Origin: Hypoxylon rubiginosum
Taxonomy: Eukaryota; Ascomycota; Sordariomycetes; Xylariales; Hypoxylaceae
Direction: 5' to 3'
Assembly: GCA_902806565.1 (NCBI GenBank)
Contig: CADCXA010000053.1
Location: 991,688 to 1,055,687 of the forward strand
Length of the DNA stretch: 64,000 nucleotides
Shown here in pieces: positions 1-13,145 of the stretch. The first letter of the stretch is position 1, and every line of letters begins with the position of its first letter. Under the pieces are notes generated by a model. It was not told where the DNA came from. It saw only the letters and a program-made list of their open reading frames with translations, and ran no database searches. Made by a program: the position numbers and the translations under genes.

Positions 1-1824
1 AATAAAAGTTTATAATTATAAATATTTAATAATAAACTATATTTTTTATATAATATAATTTTTATATATTATATAATATTAAATAGTATATTTTATTTTA
101 ATTAAAAAATTTAAAAAATATTAACTTTAAATTTAATTAGTTGTTTAAAAATATTTAATATAAACTTAATTTTTATATTAATAACTTATTTTAATTAATT
201 AATTTTTATATTAATAACTTATTTTAATTAAATATTAAATATTAATATTTTATTTATTTAATTAATTTAATTAAAAGTGGTATTATAAATATTATTTAAA
301 TTAATTAAACTTTATAAAATATTAAAATAAAATTAATTTATTTAATACTTTAAAATTATTAAAACTTTAAGTTTTAAAAAAAAGTTTATAAAGATTATTA
401 TAACGTTTTTAATAAAATCCACACTAAAAATAATTTATATTAAATTTTAATTTGTTAATTATAGCTTTTAAACTTTTAAAATTAAATGTAATAAATATAA
501 ATTAAATAATTAATAACTAAATTAACAAAGTTTAATCTCCTTAAAAATAAATTTAACACTTTTAAAAAAAAATATATATAAATTATTAAATAAAATTCTT
601 AATTAATATAAATAAAAAGAAATTTAATATTATTTAAATAAAAATAAAAAACTAAAAGTACTAAAAAAATAAATAATTTCTTATATTATTAATAATAAAT
701 TAAGTTAGTTTATTAATTAAAATTAAAACTAATATTAATAAAAAAATAAAAATATAAAATAAATTAATAATAACTTTAAAAAAATTAATATTTAAATTAA
801 AAAATAAATTAATATTAAATTCTTAAAAATATATAAAATAAATTAAAAAACTTAACATTTTAATTTAATTAATAATTAATAAAAAAAAATATTTAATTAT
901 TTAAATTAAAACTTTTTAAAACTTATAAAAGTTAATTATTTATTTTAAGTTTAAAATAAAAATAAGTTTTAATAAATTATATATTATTTTTATTATTATT
1001 ATAAAAAATAATAATAATTATAATAAATTAATATAATTAATTATTTTTTAAACTTTAATTTTTAAAACTTTTTATATTATATTAAAAGTTAAATATTATA
1101 ATAAAAAATAAGTTATATAAAAAATATTCTTATTTTTTAATAATATTATTAATTAAAATAATAATAAGTAATAATAAAAATAAAAAAATTAAGGTTTAAT
1201 AATAATACTTTTAATATTTTAAATTTTTAATTAATTATTAAAAAAAAAAATTAACTGTTAATATTTAAATTAATTAATAATATAACATTAATTTATTATA
1301 TTTATAATAAAACTGGTAAAAGAATTAATTAATTAAAATTAATTAAATTAATTAAATATTAAATAAATAGCTTAAAATTTAACGGTAATAAAATTATTAA
1401 AATAAAAAACTTTAAAATATATAAAATTTATAAAATTTTAAACTAATTATTAAAAATAATTTAAAGTTATATAAATATATAAAAATTTATTAAATAAATA
1501 AATTATATTAATTAAAATAAATAAATAAAAAATATATTTTTTATTATAATATTTATTAATAAATTTTTTTATTATTATAATATTAAATAAATTTATTTTA
1601 AAATAAAATCCAGGTTAAAAATCTTTTAATAAAATTTTATTTAAAAGATTTATATTAATTAAAATATTAACTTTTTATAATATTAATTATAATAAAAAAC
1701 TTAAATTTAAACGAAATTTTTATATTAAGTTTTTTAAAATAATTAACTATAAAAATAAAATTTATTTAAAACTTTTTAAAAAAAGTTTTATTAGTAAATT
1801 TAATATAAAAAATCTTATAATATA

Positions 1825-2394
1825 TATTATATATTATTTAAATAAATAAAAAAGCTAGGTTTAGTTATTTAAAAATAAATAAATATATTTAAATATAAAA
1901 AATTAAAAGAGGAAAAAATCTATAAGTTATATATATAGTTATTTTAAAATAACTTATTTTTTATTAATATATATTTATTTAAAATATTATATATATTTTA
2001 ATTTTAATTTTAGTTTTTAAATTAATAAAGTGGCGTTTATATATTAAACTAATATTATAAATATTAGTTATTTTATAAGAATAACATGTAATATTTTATA
2101 GATATTTTATATTTAAAGGAAAATCTTTACGGGATTTTTTTTAAAATATTATTTATTTTTTTTTTAGTATAGTTAATATACGATCGTAATATTAAAAATA
2201 TAATTTTATTAAACGTTTTCTTTTTATAAAATACTTTAAAAGTTTTTATAATTATTTAATAAAAAGTAATTAAAATTAAATAAGTTATATTTATTTACTT
2301 TTTATATTTATTTTATATTTAGATATTTTTTTAGTGTTTAATTTAATATAAATTATATATATAAGTTATAAATATTTAAGTTTATATTATAATA
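1825..2394. repeat. Left LTR copy (long form)
   Basis: Positions 1,825 to about 2,045 and about 2,350-2,394 match the right copy at 8,718-8,982. Most differences are G/A or C/T transitions (for example AAGCTAGGTTTAG against AAACTAAACTTAG). About 305 bp between them has no counterpart in the right copy. Either the right LTR lost an internal segment between short TATATA-like repeats, or this one gained an insertion. Confidence 0.6.
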
Positions 2395-5300
2395 TTATCT
2401 CTGTTTTAAAAAATATATATATTTTTATATATTATTTTTTTTATTATAAGTTTTTGTTTTTTAATAAAACTAGTTTATTATTATTTATATATAGTTTATT
2501 AAATTTATTATATTTTATTATTATTTTTTATTTTTTTATTTTTATTAATAGTTTTAATTATTTTAAGTTATTATTATAATATTTTTATAATAATAATATA
2601 TTATTTTTAAAATTTAACGTATTATATTATTTTAAATTAAGGTTTTAATTTAATTATTATATTTAATATTATAATCGTTTATAATATATTTTAAATAAAA
2701 ATATCTTATTTATTTATTATTTTTTAATATTATTTAATTTAATTATATTTATTAATAAATTTTTATTTATTTATTTTAATAATAAATTGTTTAAATATTT
2801 CTTTAATTAATTATTAAAAAATATTATTAAACTTTTTTTTTTAATATATTTACTATATATATATATTTTTTTATTTTCGTAATTTTATAATAGTTTTTAA
2901 TTATTAAATAATTAAGTTTATTATTAAAATAATCCGTGGCTATTTTTTTTTTTTAATAATATATATATAATCTTTTATTTTAAAATTTAGTTTATAGTAA
3001 TATTAATTAGTTTATTTTATTATTTGTTTTTATAATTTTTTTATAATTATTTAAGTTTTATTTTATTATTTTTTAATAATAAGTATTATTTTTTAATCTT
3101 TTTTTTAATTAAAATGTTTTTTAATTAAAAGTTTCTTTAACTTTATTATATAAGCTTTTTAATTAAATAATAATAATATTAAAAAATTATATTTTATTTT
3201 ATATAATAATATATTAATAAATTTATATAATAATAATATTTATATTATATTTAATATTAATATTATAATAAACTAATTATTTTAATGGTAATTAATAAAT
3301 AAATAAAAATATTAATTAATATATTTATTTATTATTTTAATTTAACTTGTTATTTAAAAGTGTTTTATAATAAAAAAATTTTATTTTACGTTTATAACTT
3401 ATAATATTTTATTTATAAAATCCGTAATAAATTATAATCTTTAATTATTAATTATATTAATTAATAACTTAAAAATTTTATATAATCCTTAAAAATATAT
3501 TTAGGTTATATTTTTTATTATAATTATTTAAAAATATAATATATTTTATAACTTTTTTTTTAACTTATAAATTATAATTAATAAATTATTATATTTATAT
3601 TTATAATAATATTAATAAAAAATATAATTAGTTTAAAGTTTTATTATAAAAATTTTTTAAAGGTTAATAATAATAATTATTTATAAAATAATTTATATTA
3701 ATAAATTATTCTTTTTATTAATAACATATAAAAAGTATTTTATATATTTTTTTTTAATTAAAATATATTATTATTAAACGTAAGTATATTTTAATTAACA
3801 CTTTTATTTAAAAATTATTTATATTAAATATAATTAATTAATTATTATAAAATACTAATCTTTTAAATATAAAAAATATATTATTTAACTTATCGTTTTA
3901 TATTATTTAACGGTAGGTATTTAAATTAAAGTAAGTAATATTTACTTTTAATAATTTATTTATTAATTTTATTTTAAATTTTTTAAATGTAAATATATTT
4001 TTATTAAAAATAAATAAATATATTACTTTTTTTTATATTTTTAATATTATTATATTAGTTAAATTTATATTAAGTTTTATTTATTTTATTATAAAAATTA
4101 ATTTAAATATAATTATTATATATATTACTTAGTATTTTTTATTTTATATTTTAATATTTTTATATTTATAAAATAATATATTAATAAAAATATTATTTTT
4201 TTTAAAATAATATATTATATAAAATTATATTAAAATAAAAATTTTATTTATTTTATTTATTATTAATTAAAAAATTATTTAATATTAAAATATTTTAAAA
4301 TATAATAATTTATTATTACTAAAAAAAGTCACGTTATTTATAATTTAATAAATTCCATTTTTTAATATTATAACATTTATATTATAATTAATATTTCCTT
4401 ATTATAAATATTATAATTATATTTTATATTTTATATTATTTTTAAAAAATAAGTTATTAAATATTATTTTTTTATTTTTAGGTTTTATTATATTATAACA
4501 TTTATTATTATATCATTTAAAATATTAATTTTAATTTTAATTTTTAAGTTATAATTAAAATAATATAAAATTAATATATATATTATTTTATATTTTAATT
4601 TATTAAAAGTTTTTTAATAAGATTTTATTTAATTAAAAAATATGTTTTTTTTTATAAAATTATTAAATAATTAAGTTATATACTTATAATTTTAAATAAA
4701 TTTTCTATAAAAATTATAGAAATTTAAAAAAGATTATATTTTTTTAACGTTTTTTAGTTTTTTTTAATTTATTAATAATATAATTTTTAAAAGGTTTATT
4801 ACTATGTTATTAATTTTTATAATAAACCTTAAAAATTTTATTCTTTTTATATAAAATTTATATTTAATTATATTAGTTTAAAAACTTATTATATATAAAT
4901 ATTTTAACATTAAATTAATATATAAAATATATTTTTCTTTAAATTATAAATAAATTAATATATTATTTAAATATATATTATAAAACTTATTAAAATATTT
5001 TATTAAAATATTATTAATAAAATATTAAAAACTTAATAATTTATTTAAAAAACTAAAAAAAAAACTTTATATTTATAAAAATTATAATAGGTTTAAAATA
5101 TTATTAAGTTTTTTAAGTTTAAATTAAACTAAATATAATAAAAAACCTATTAAATATTTATCTTATTAAATATTTTAATTATAAATATCTTATTAAAAAT
5201 CTTTTTAATTAATAATAATAAATATTAATCCTTTTTAATAAAATTATTAAGTTTTTAATAATTAATATAAAATTATAAGTTATTATTTAACTTTAATATA

Positions 5301-8300
5301 AAAAATTTTAATATTATTTATAATAATATATTTAACTTTATAAATTTTTTATAAATATATTTTATTATATATTTTTTATAAATTTCTAGTTTATTTATTA
5401 ATATTTTATATAAAAAAAAGTGGCTTAATTTTTTAGGTTTTTTTTTAAGTTTAATTTTATAGTTTATTTTTAATTAATATAATAAAATCTTATTTAATAT
5501 AATTTTACTAAAAACATTTAAATAATTATAATATTTTTTTAATATTACTTATATTATTAATTACTTTAATTTATCCTTATTTTAAAGTTTAAAATTATAT
5601 TTATAATTATTATATTTTTATTTATTTTTTATTTATCAGTTAATATTATAAAAATTAATTTTTTTAATTTTAATTTTTCTTAAAAATTTATAAAAAAGTT
5701 TAGTTTTAATAAAAACTATATTTAATTTATAATTATTATATTATTTTATTATATTATAACATATATAATAATAACTTTTTTTATTTATATTTAAGTATAA
5801 ATATAATATATTTTTTTTTTTATTTTCTTTAAAAAAATTATTATTATTCTTCTTTTTTTATATTACTTATTTTATTTTTTATAATTTAAATTATATATAA
5901 TATAACTTATTTATTTTTTAAAATAAAATTATTATTAATATTTATATTATTTTTTTAAGTATTATTATTATTAATATTTTTAACTTTAGGTTTTTTTATG
6001 TTTTTAATTAATAGATTATATTATAAACTCGCGCTTAATATTTATATTATTTTTTTATTATTAGCTAGTAACTAGCTTATTAATATTAATTTCTTTTCTT
6101 TATTTTTTTATTTTAATTATAAATATCTTATTAAAATTTACCGTTTATATTTATTATTAAATATTCTATATTATTTATTTTAATATTTTTTAATTATTAT
6201 ATAATTTAGGTATTTAAAAATAAAAATTAATAATAAATAATATTAATTATAATGTTATATTTTTTAAATTATTTTCTTTTAATAATAATATCTTATTTTA
6301 TATTAATAATTATTATTAATATTTATTTAATTATTTAATTATTAATATAAATATCTATTAATAATAATATATTAATTATTTATATAAATTTTTTATTATA
6401 TTTACTAATATATTATAATTTAAATCTAGTTTTTAATAATATTTATAATAGTTTTTAAATTTTTTTTATAAAGTTAATATTAATAAAAATATATTTTTTA
6501 ACTTTAATATTTTTTAATAAATTATTTATAATTAATAATAATTTATTACTAATTATTATAATAATAAATAATAAAAATTATTTATTTAATATTTTTTTAA
6601 AAAAATTATATAAAATATTATTAAGGTTTATTTTAAATGGAAATTCCTTTTTTAAAATAAGATTTATACTTTTTAAAATTAATTTTTTATTTTTAAATTA
6701 TTAAATGTTAAATTTTTATTATTTTTAAAAATAACTTTTTTATAATTAAACACCTTTTTTTTATTAAATTTCTAATATTATATTTATTAAGTTATTATTT
6801 TAATAATTTTTATTTTTTTAATTTTATTATTTATAACTTTTATTTTATTATAAAGTAATTTCTTAAAATAGTTACAGGATATATATTTTTATTTTTTATA
6901 TTTAAAATAATATTTTTTAATTATAAATTTAATAAACTTATTTTTAAATAGTTTTAAAACTTAGGTTTTTTATCTTTAAATTTAATTTTAGTTATTTATA
7001 AATTTTTAAGTAAATATATTATTTTTAAAAGTTTAATTATAATTAGTTTTTATAGTATTTTTATTTTTATTTATTTATATTAATTATTAAGTTATATATA
7101 TAATTATTTTAATAAATTTAATAAAGTTATTATTATATATTAAATATATTAATATTATTACAGTTTATAATATTAATAAAAGTTATTTATAAAATTATTA
7201 TATTTATTTTATTTTTAATTTATAATATTTTTTTATAAAATAAATAAACTTATTTTTAAATATATAAAATTCTTTACCTAGTTTTATTTTAAAGATTATA
7301 AATTTATTCTTCGCTTTTTTATAAGTATTAAAATTAAAGTATTTTTTATAAAAATATTTTATAAAAGTAGTAAACATTTAAATTAATTTTAAATAATTTT
7401 TATAAAAATATAAAAAAATATTTATTATTATTTTTTCCTTAAAATATAATTTAATATTTGTTATTTTTACAGTATTAAAAAAAAAAATTTTTTTATTAAC
7501 TTTTAATTGGTTTTTTATTTATTAGTATTATTTTTTAAAAAATATAATATCCCTTATTTTATCCGTGTAAAAATTAGTTATATTAACTTTTTTATTTTTA
7601 TTTATTTTTAAAAAATTAACATTTATTTTCTTAAATATAATAATATATTATTATAATTTTTTAATAATTATTTAAAGTTTAGTATTTTATATTTTTAATA
7701 TTATTATTATTTATTAAAAGGATTTTTTTATTATATTATTTATATTTACTTTTTTATTAAAAACTTTAATATTTTTTTAAAGTTAATTAACTACGCTTAT
7801 TATTATTTTTATTTTTTTTATTTAAATAAGTTATAATTTATTAATAACTTAATTATATATAAATTATATATTTATTTATTTTTTTAAAATAAACTTATTT
7901 TTAATATAAGCGATTTAATTATATAAGAAAATTATATATTAAATTATACTTATTAATATATTTATTAATTTTATAATTTATTTTTTTAAAGTTACTTATT
8001 TTAAAATATAAGATTATATTTTAAAGAAAAATAATTCTAGATTTTTTATTATTATTTTAAAGTTATTAATTATTAATTTTTAAAAGTTATTTAATTATAT
8101 TTAATTATTTATATTTATAAATAATTTAAATTAAATTTAAAAGATTTTTATTATATTATTAGTTTTTTAATAAAATATAATTTTTCTTATTAAATTAGTT
8201 TTTAAAATATTAAACGTTATTATATTAAAAGTGTTATAATTTATTTTAAACGTAAAAAAAGCTTATATAAACTTCTTATAATTATTTTTTTTTTTTAATT

Positions 8301-8717
8301 ATAATAAATAATTAATTATATAAGTAAAAATATTAAATTATTAATTAAAAATAATTTAATAGTTTATTAAATTAAGTTATTTTAAATATAAACCTGGTTT
8401 TTTAATTTTAATTAAAAAATTAATAAATAAATTTTTATTAGTTAATTGTTTTTTTTTAAAAATAAAATAAATATTTTAAAAGTTTTTTTTATTAATAATT
8501 ACTAAAGTTATAACACTAGCGTAAAAAAACCTAGTTATTATTTATTAATAATTATTTTTAGTTTATTAAAATTTCTTAATATTAAAAGTATTAAAAATAT
8601 TATTAATAATTATTAAAAATATTAATTTATTAAATTAAAAAATTTTTAAAATTAAATTCTTTTTTTATAAAATATTATTATTTTTTCTTAAAAATAAAAT
8701 AAAAGATATTTAAATAT

Positions 8718-8982
8718 TATTATATATTATTTAAATAAATAAAAAAACTAAACTTAGTTATTTAAAAATAAATAAATATATTTAAATATAAAAAACTAAA
8801 AAAAGAAAAAATTTATAAGTTATATATATAGTTATTTTAAAATAATTTATTTTTTATTAATATATATTTACTTAAAATATTATATATATTTTAGTTTTAA
8901 CTTTAACTTTTAAATTAATAAAATAATATTTATATATAAATTATATATATAAATTATAAATATTTAAGTTTATATTATAATA
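8718..8982. repeat. Right LTR copy (short form)
   Basis: A direct repeat of 265 bp matching both ends of the left copy but lacking its internal segment of about 305 bp. The differences from the left copy are mostly transitions, as expected from RIP. Confidence 0.6.
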
Positions 8983-10287
8983 ATATAATTAAAAATTTAT
9001 TACTTAAATTTTTTTAAAATAAATTTTATAACTTATTTATAAAAAATATAAAGATCTTTTTTTTTTTTTTTAACTTATAATTTTAAATAAGGTTTAAATA
9101 TAAGAATTTATTAAAAATATTTAAAAAACTTATATATAATAAATTTAATATTATTTTTAAATCTTTTTTTTAATATTATTTTTAAATATTATTTTAATAT
9201 TTTTAATAAAACTTATATAATTTATATAAATTAATAATATAAAATAAATAATCTTATTTTTTAAAATTAAACTTGTTTTTTAATAAAAATTTTTTTTTTT
9301 AAAATTTAAATTAATTATAACAAGTAATAAATATAATAAAATAAATAAAAAAATATATTATTTCTAATTTTTTTAAAAATATTATAATATTTATTTATAT
9401 TATATTTTATAAGTTATATAATATTTATTATTATAATATTATATTTATTTTAAATATTAATATTTAATATATATTTTTAAAATATCTTTTAAATATTTTT
9501 TTTTAAAAAACCATATATATATATAAATTATTTAATTAATATAAAAGAAATTATTAAAAATTAAAATAATTTATTAAAATTTATAATTAGATTTTAAAAA
9601 AACTATTATTTATTATTTTATTAATTTTTTATATAAAATATAAGATTATATATTTATAAAATAAATATTATTTTAATATATAAAAAATATTTAAATTAAA
9701 AGCTTTTAATTAATATTTTAAATTTAATAAATAATTTAATATAAATAAAAGTTTTTAAATAATTAAATAAATTAATTATTTATAAATTTAATTTAATAAA
9801 TATAAAAAAAAATAGTTTTTTAAAAACTAAAAATTTTAATAATAATTTTTAATAGTTTAAATAAAAAAATATAATAAATTAAAAATCTTAAATTTAATAA
9901 AAAAAAAGCTAATAATTTATATTAAATTATATAATAAATTAAATTTATAATTTTTTAATTAACTTAATATTATTTATTTAAACTATTAATTTATAATTTT
10001 ATATATAAATTTTAATATATTAATATTTATAAATTAATATTTTATTAAGTTTTTATTATAAATGTTTTAAAATTAAAAACTTTTTTATTAAAAAAAATAA
10101 TAAACTATTAATTTAATATAAAATTACTACGATTTAAATAAAATTAATTATTTTAAGTTTAATATATATTTTAATATAAAATAATTACTAGAAATATATA
10201 AAAAAAATATTATAAAAAACGTATAATTTATTACATTTATATAGGAAATAATATAAGTGTAAAAAAATAATATAAAAAGCTTGGTTT

Positions 10288-10770
10288 CTAAAAATCTAAG
10301 CTGAGTGCAAAGCCGAGCCAAAAGCTCTCCAGAGCACAGACCACTTTGGATGTACAGACCACATGGGTGCCTGGAATAGATACTAAATCCTTGTAATTTA
10401 AAGAGGATCTCCTCTTAAACCAGTGTAAAGATTGACATTCCTGGCTGAGATACGGTTCAGGAGCGTCTGACTTGAGCTTCGCCCAGGGGTGAGGGACATA
10501 ATGACCAAAGACCATGCAAAGAATCTCGGTTGGGAGGCCATTGAGTGTTGGAGATGGGCCCGTCGTGACTTCACTGGTGTTTGGAAATCTCGGTGCCATC
10601 GCGTCTATGTTGTCTATATTGTCCATGTTGTCCATGTTGTCCATGTTGTCCATGTTGTCCATATTGTTGGGTTGCCAGGTGGATACTAAAGAATCCACGG
10701 TGTGGACGGTGTGGAAGACATGGACGCTGTCGGCGTTGGACGTTGTGGACGTTAGACTGTGGTTTGTCAT
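10288..10770 (-). CDS. F-box-like protein, probably truncated, with MDN repeat
   Basis: The frame encodes 160 aa from an ATG at 10,770. Residues about 36-56 are a tandem run of Met-Asp-Asn followed by Ile-Asp-Asn units, encoded by a 9-bp minisatellite. Residues about 78-92 read LNGLPTEILCMVFGHYV, the typical start of a fungal F-box (LPxEILxxIF), normally an adaptor to the SCF ubiquitin ligase. The rest of the F-box and any substrate-binding repeats are missing: the frame stops at 10,288, about 20 bp from the edge of the AT-rich block, so the 3' part was probably lost when repeats invaded or RIP spread. A long charged stretch after the motif does not look like a second domain. It is most likely a gene remnant, although a short expressed protein cannot be excluded. 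Confidence 0.5.
   Translation of the reverse strand: MTNHSLTSTTSNADSVHVFHTVHTVDSLVSTWQPNNMDNMDNMDNMDNMDNIDNIDAMAPRFPNTSEVTTGPSPTLNGLPTEILCMVFGHYVPHPWAKLKSDAPEPYLSQECQSLHWFKRRSSLNYKDLVSIPGTHVVCTSKVVCALESFWLGFALSLDF
10607..10669. repeat. 9-bp minisatellite (GTCCATGTT)n
   Basis: Several near-perfect tandem copies of GTCCATGTT, with degenerate outer copies containing TCTATATTG. They lie inside the F-box-like reading frame, and each unit adds one Met-Asp-Asn triplet on the minus strand, so copy-number change keeps the frame. Confidence 0.9.
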
Positions 10771-12335
10771 CGTTGTGTTGGGAGACTACCTACGTGTAGA
10801 AGATACCCCTAAGGTCGTTGCTGCTCAAACAAGCTCGTGCCTGTCTTGGATACCCTCAAAATAGCACGGATTAGGCCGACTAGGTTCGGTACATATCTGA
10901 ATACCTCTAGTGCAAAATAAAATCTATAGAGGGAAGTAGATCTTAGTGATCTTTTCGGGGTGCCCTGTAATATGTATTTCAGTAGTTTTGCAAACCTAGA
11001 TGCCTGATCTGTTTGTGAATAAAGGGGTGGTGTTTGTTCTCAATTAGATCAATACTACATGAATGGTTTGGCAACTGATGGTATACAAGGGAATCGAAAC
11101 AAATAGGCACCTACCTACCTTGGTGTCTGAGGTAGGCAGGTGAGGACTTCTTAACGAAGCATAAGGCAAATGATAGTCAGAATCTACTTAAATAACACTA
11201 TATCATCCAGTACAGCTAGCTAATTTAATACGACTTTTCACTAGGAGATATTATTTATACCATAACGAATGAGAAGCTGTCGTAATTCAAGTGCGGATCG
11301 TCTCACTGATTTACTCCTTTCCATCTGAATATTTGCAGTTGATACATGCTTGTACTGTATCGAAAGAGGTCATAGAAAACTCAAAGATTGCATGAGTTTA
11401 GTTTAGTACTACCTTAGGAGGTAGGTGGGTATAGTATAACCTGCTGCTGTATTAAATCGAATATCGCAAGATCGTAATAAAACGTATTAGAAATTTGCTT
11501 CCTCTGTCAAAACATCTCGTTCTCTTCTCTTTTAAAATTCCCGTACTTGTTGGACTGGTTTAAGGCTTCGTCCTAAGCGTGAAGATGACATGATTCTCTG
11601 CCTTCCTGATTTCACTGTCACATAGCCCCTAGCATGGATTCAAAGCTGGGCTGATACCGCTTTCGTGATGAGAAGCGTTGCCTGGAGCTTGATCTAGACC
11701 CCGGAGACCAATCTTTCGAATTCGCAATACTACTTAAGCGTGCGAGAGACCTTACAAATATAGGTAAAACTGCATAAAATTTGTCAGCACCTGTCAACCA
11801 AACTTGTTTATCACACTGGTCGACTGTAAGTGCCAGGTCTTCGTCATTGTTTGTAGCTGGGAAGAATGGCCTATGCCAAGATGTCATCATTAAGGACCTA
11901 GCTCACGCGCCCCTGGTCTCCCTGCTTGACAGTTGTCAGTGGTTCGCTTGCCGGTTAATCATGCCGGTTAATCCCCTAGAAATCTTCGATTGACGCTTCC
12001 AATAGCCCACCCGCGTCATGTGGTGGGATTTCTACTACTTTCTTATAGAGCCTCACAGTAGATATTAGAGAAGGTTACCTTGAACAAAGCATCTATCTAT
12101 TCAACCTGCCTATTTAGGTCGCTCCCTGGACCTGTTTGTCACTCCTTGTGGAGAACCGTTGCGTTGAGCTGGTTATTTCCCTCGTCCCTTCCTTCGTGAT
12201 GTAATAAGCTTATCTCACCGTCTTGACCAACTACGAACCCCTATCTCGAGCTAAAGGACCGAAAGATGCGATAAGTGAAGCGCGTTTAGCACATGCCAAA
12301 GCAACGGCTTATGTGATACTTTACTTGACTACCCC
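10771..12335. other. Intergenic, no supported gene
   Basis: Normal-composition sequence without a frame I can assign. A minus-strand frame of 90 codons at 11,618-11,890 and an overlapping plus-strand frame have no recognisable domain or signal peptide. Short ACCTACC/GGTAGG repeats occur at about 11,108-11,140 and 11,411-11,432. Confidence 0.5.
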
Positions 12336-12341
12336 TATAAA
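12336..12341 (+). promoter_or_regulatory. TATA box of the small secreted protein gene
   Basis: TATAAA lies 94 bp upstream of the ATG at 12,430. Transcription starting about 30 bp downstream of it would leave a 5' leader of roughly 60 bp, which supports the 12,430 start over the longer open frame that runs in from upstream. Confidence 0.5.
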
Positions 12342-12429
12342 GCTACTCTACAGACACGAGAGGATCAGACTTCTCCCGGGTATGCTTATCAAATATCAGA
12401 TGCCCTGGATCGATTTATTCTCTGCCAAC

Positions 12430-12858
12430 ATGCTTTCAACGATAGTAATTACCCTATCCGCCGCTGCAGTCGTTATAGCAGCGTCACCTGGCGATCCCGA
12501 CTTCTACAACACTGTAGCCGAGATCTACTCGGGGCCGGACTGTGCGGAAGACTATTTTGTCTGGGCTGATCCAATATTCGGACGTGGGGGGAGCTGCCAG
12601 CCTCTCGATAGACACGATAATACGCCCGATATCCTCAGCTATAAGGCAACTTCAATCTATACGGAGTGTGTTGGTATGTAGATTGGTAGACCAAATTACC
12701 CCCGTTGAATAAAAAATTAACAGGATTCAATAGTCACTCTCTACACAGACGCCGAATGCAATAGCACACCGTATACGGTGGATATTGATGAGTGTGTTCA
12801 AGCGGGTATCCCGTTCGTGAGCGCCTTCGTGCAGTGTCCCTTCTCGCCAAACTTATGA
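12430..12858 (+). CDS. Small cysteine-rich secreted protein (candidate effector)
   Basis: I read two exons, 12,430-12,673 and 12,734-12,858, around a 60-bp intron (donor GTATGT, acceptor AATAG). They give 122 aa. Residues 1-18 are a classic signal peptide (MLSTIVITLSAAAVVIAA, cleavage before SPGD). The mature part of about 104 aa has six cysteines, in the contexts PDCAED, GSCQP, TECV, AECNS, DECV and VQCPF, enough for three disulfides. The spacing and the VTLYTDAEC motif resemble secreted small proteins common in plant-associated ascomycetes. Small size, secretion, even cysteine number and closeness to a RIP-affected repeat block are the usual traits of effector candidates, but no function can be read from the sequence. 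The open frame extends upstream of 12,430 without an ATG, so the first ATG followed by a signal peptide was chosen. Confidence 0.7.
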
Positions 12859-13145
12859 GTGGTGGGTAAGACTATCAAGTACCTGCTCGGGTAAAGGATG
12901 TTAATGGGAGAATAACTGGCTGCCTAATGATCGTAAAGAGATGATTAGGCTATGAGACTTACTACGAAGGGATTCGAAGTTGGCTTTGTCGGAAAGTTCA
13001 CGGATGTGTGATAGACATGAAGGAAGCAAGACCAGGTTTTGAATACCGCCTTTTATCCCAACTTTCTGGGAACCCCGAGAGGTCCATGTGGTAGAATTGG
13101 TTTAATACTCTCTCTGAAACTAGAGCATTTTGGCCCCGGCTGCAT

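Larger units (their letters stand above)
1825..8982 (-). mobile_element. RIP-degraded LTR retrotransposon shell (left block)
   Basis: Two long direct repeats, at 1,825-2,394 and 8,718-8,982, bracket about 6.3 kb of T-rich sequence. Both begin with TATTATATATT and end with TATAATA, which read as RIP-mutated versions of the inverted LTR ends TGTTATA and TATAACA. The five bases before the left repeat (ATATA, 1,820-1,824) are repeated just after the right one (8,983-8,987), which would be a target-site duplication, although ATATA is weak evidence in such AT-rich DNA. A total length of about 7.2 kb fits a Gypsy-type element, but no protein survives to prove the superfamily. The minus orientation is inferred only from the T-richness of the plus strand. 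Confidence 0.65.
1..10265. repeat. RIP-type AT-rich block (left)
   Basis: This stretch is almost entirely A and T with only scattered G or C, and no open frame of useful length on either strand. It ends abruptly near 10,265, where composition returns to normal within a few tens of bases. This is the usual look of transposon sequence destroyed by repeat-induced point mutation. By eye the plus strand is A-rich from about 300 to 1,800 and from about 9,500 to 10,260, but T-rich from about 2,100 to 8,700. The change coincides with the boundaries of the LTR element at 1,825-8,982 and suggests that element landed inside an older one of opposite orientation. No functional gene is claimed here. Confidence 0.9.
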
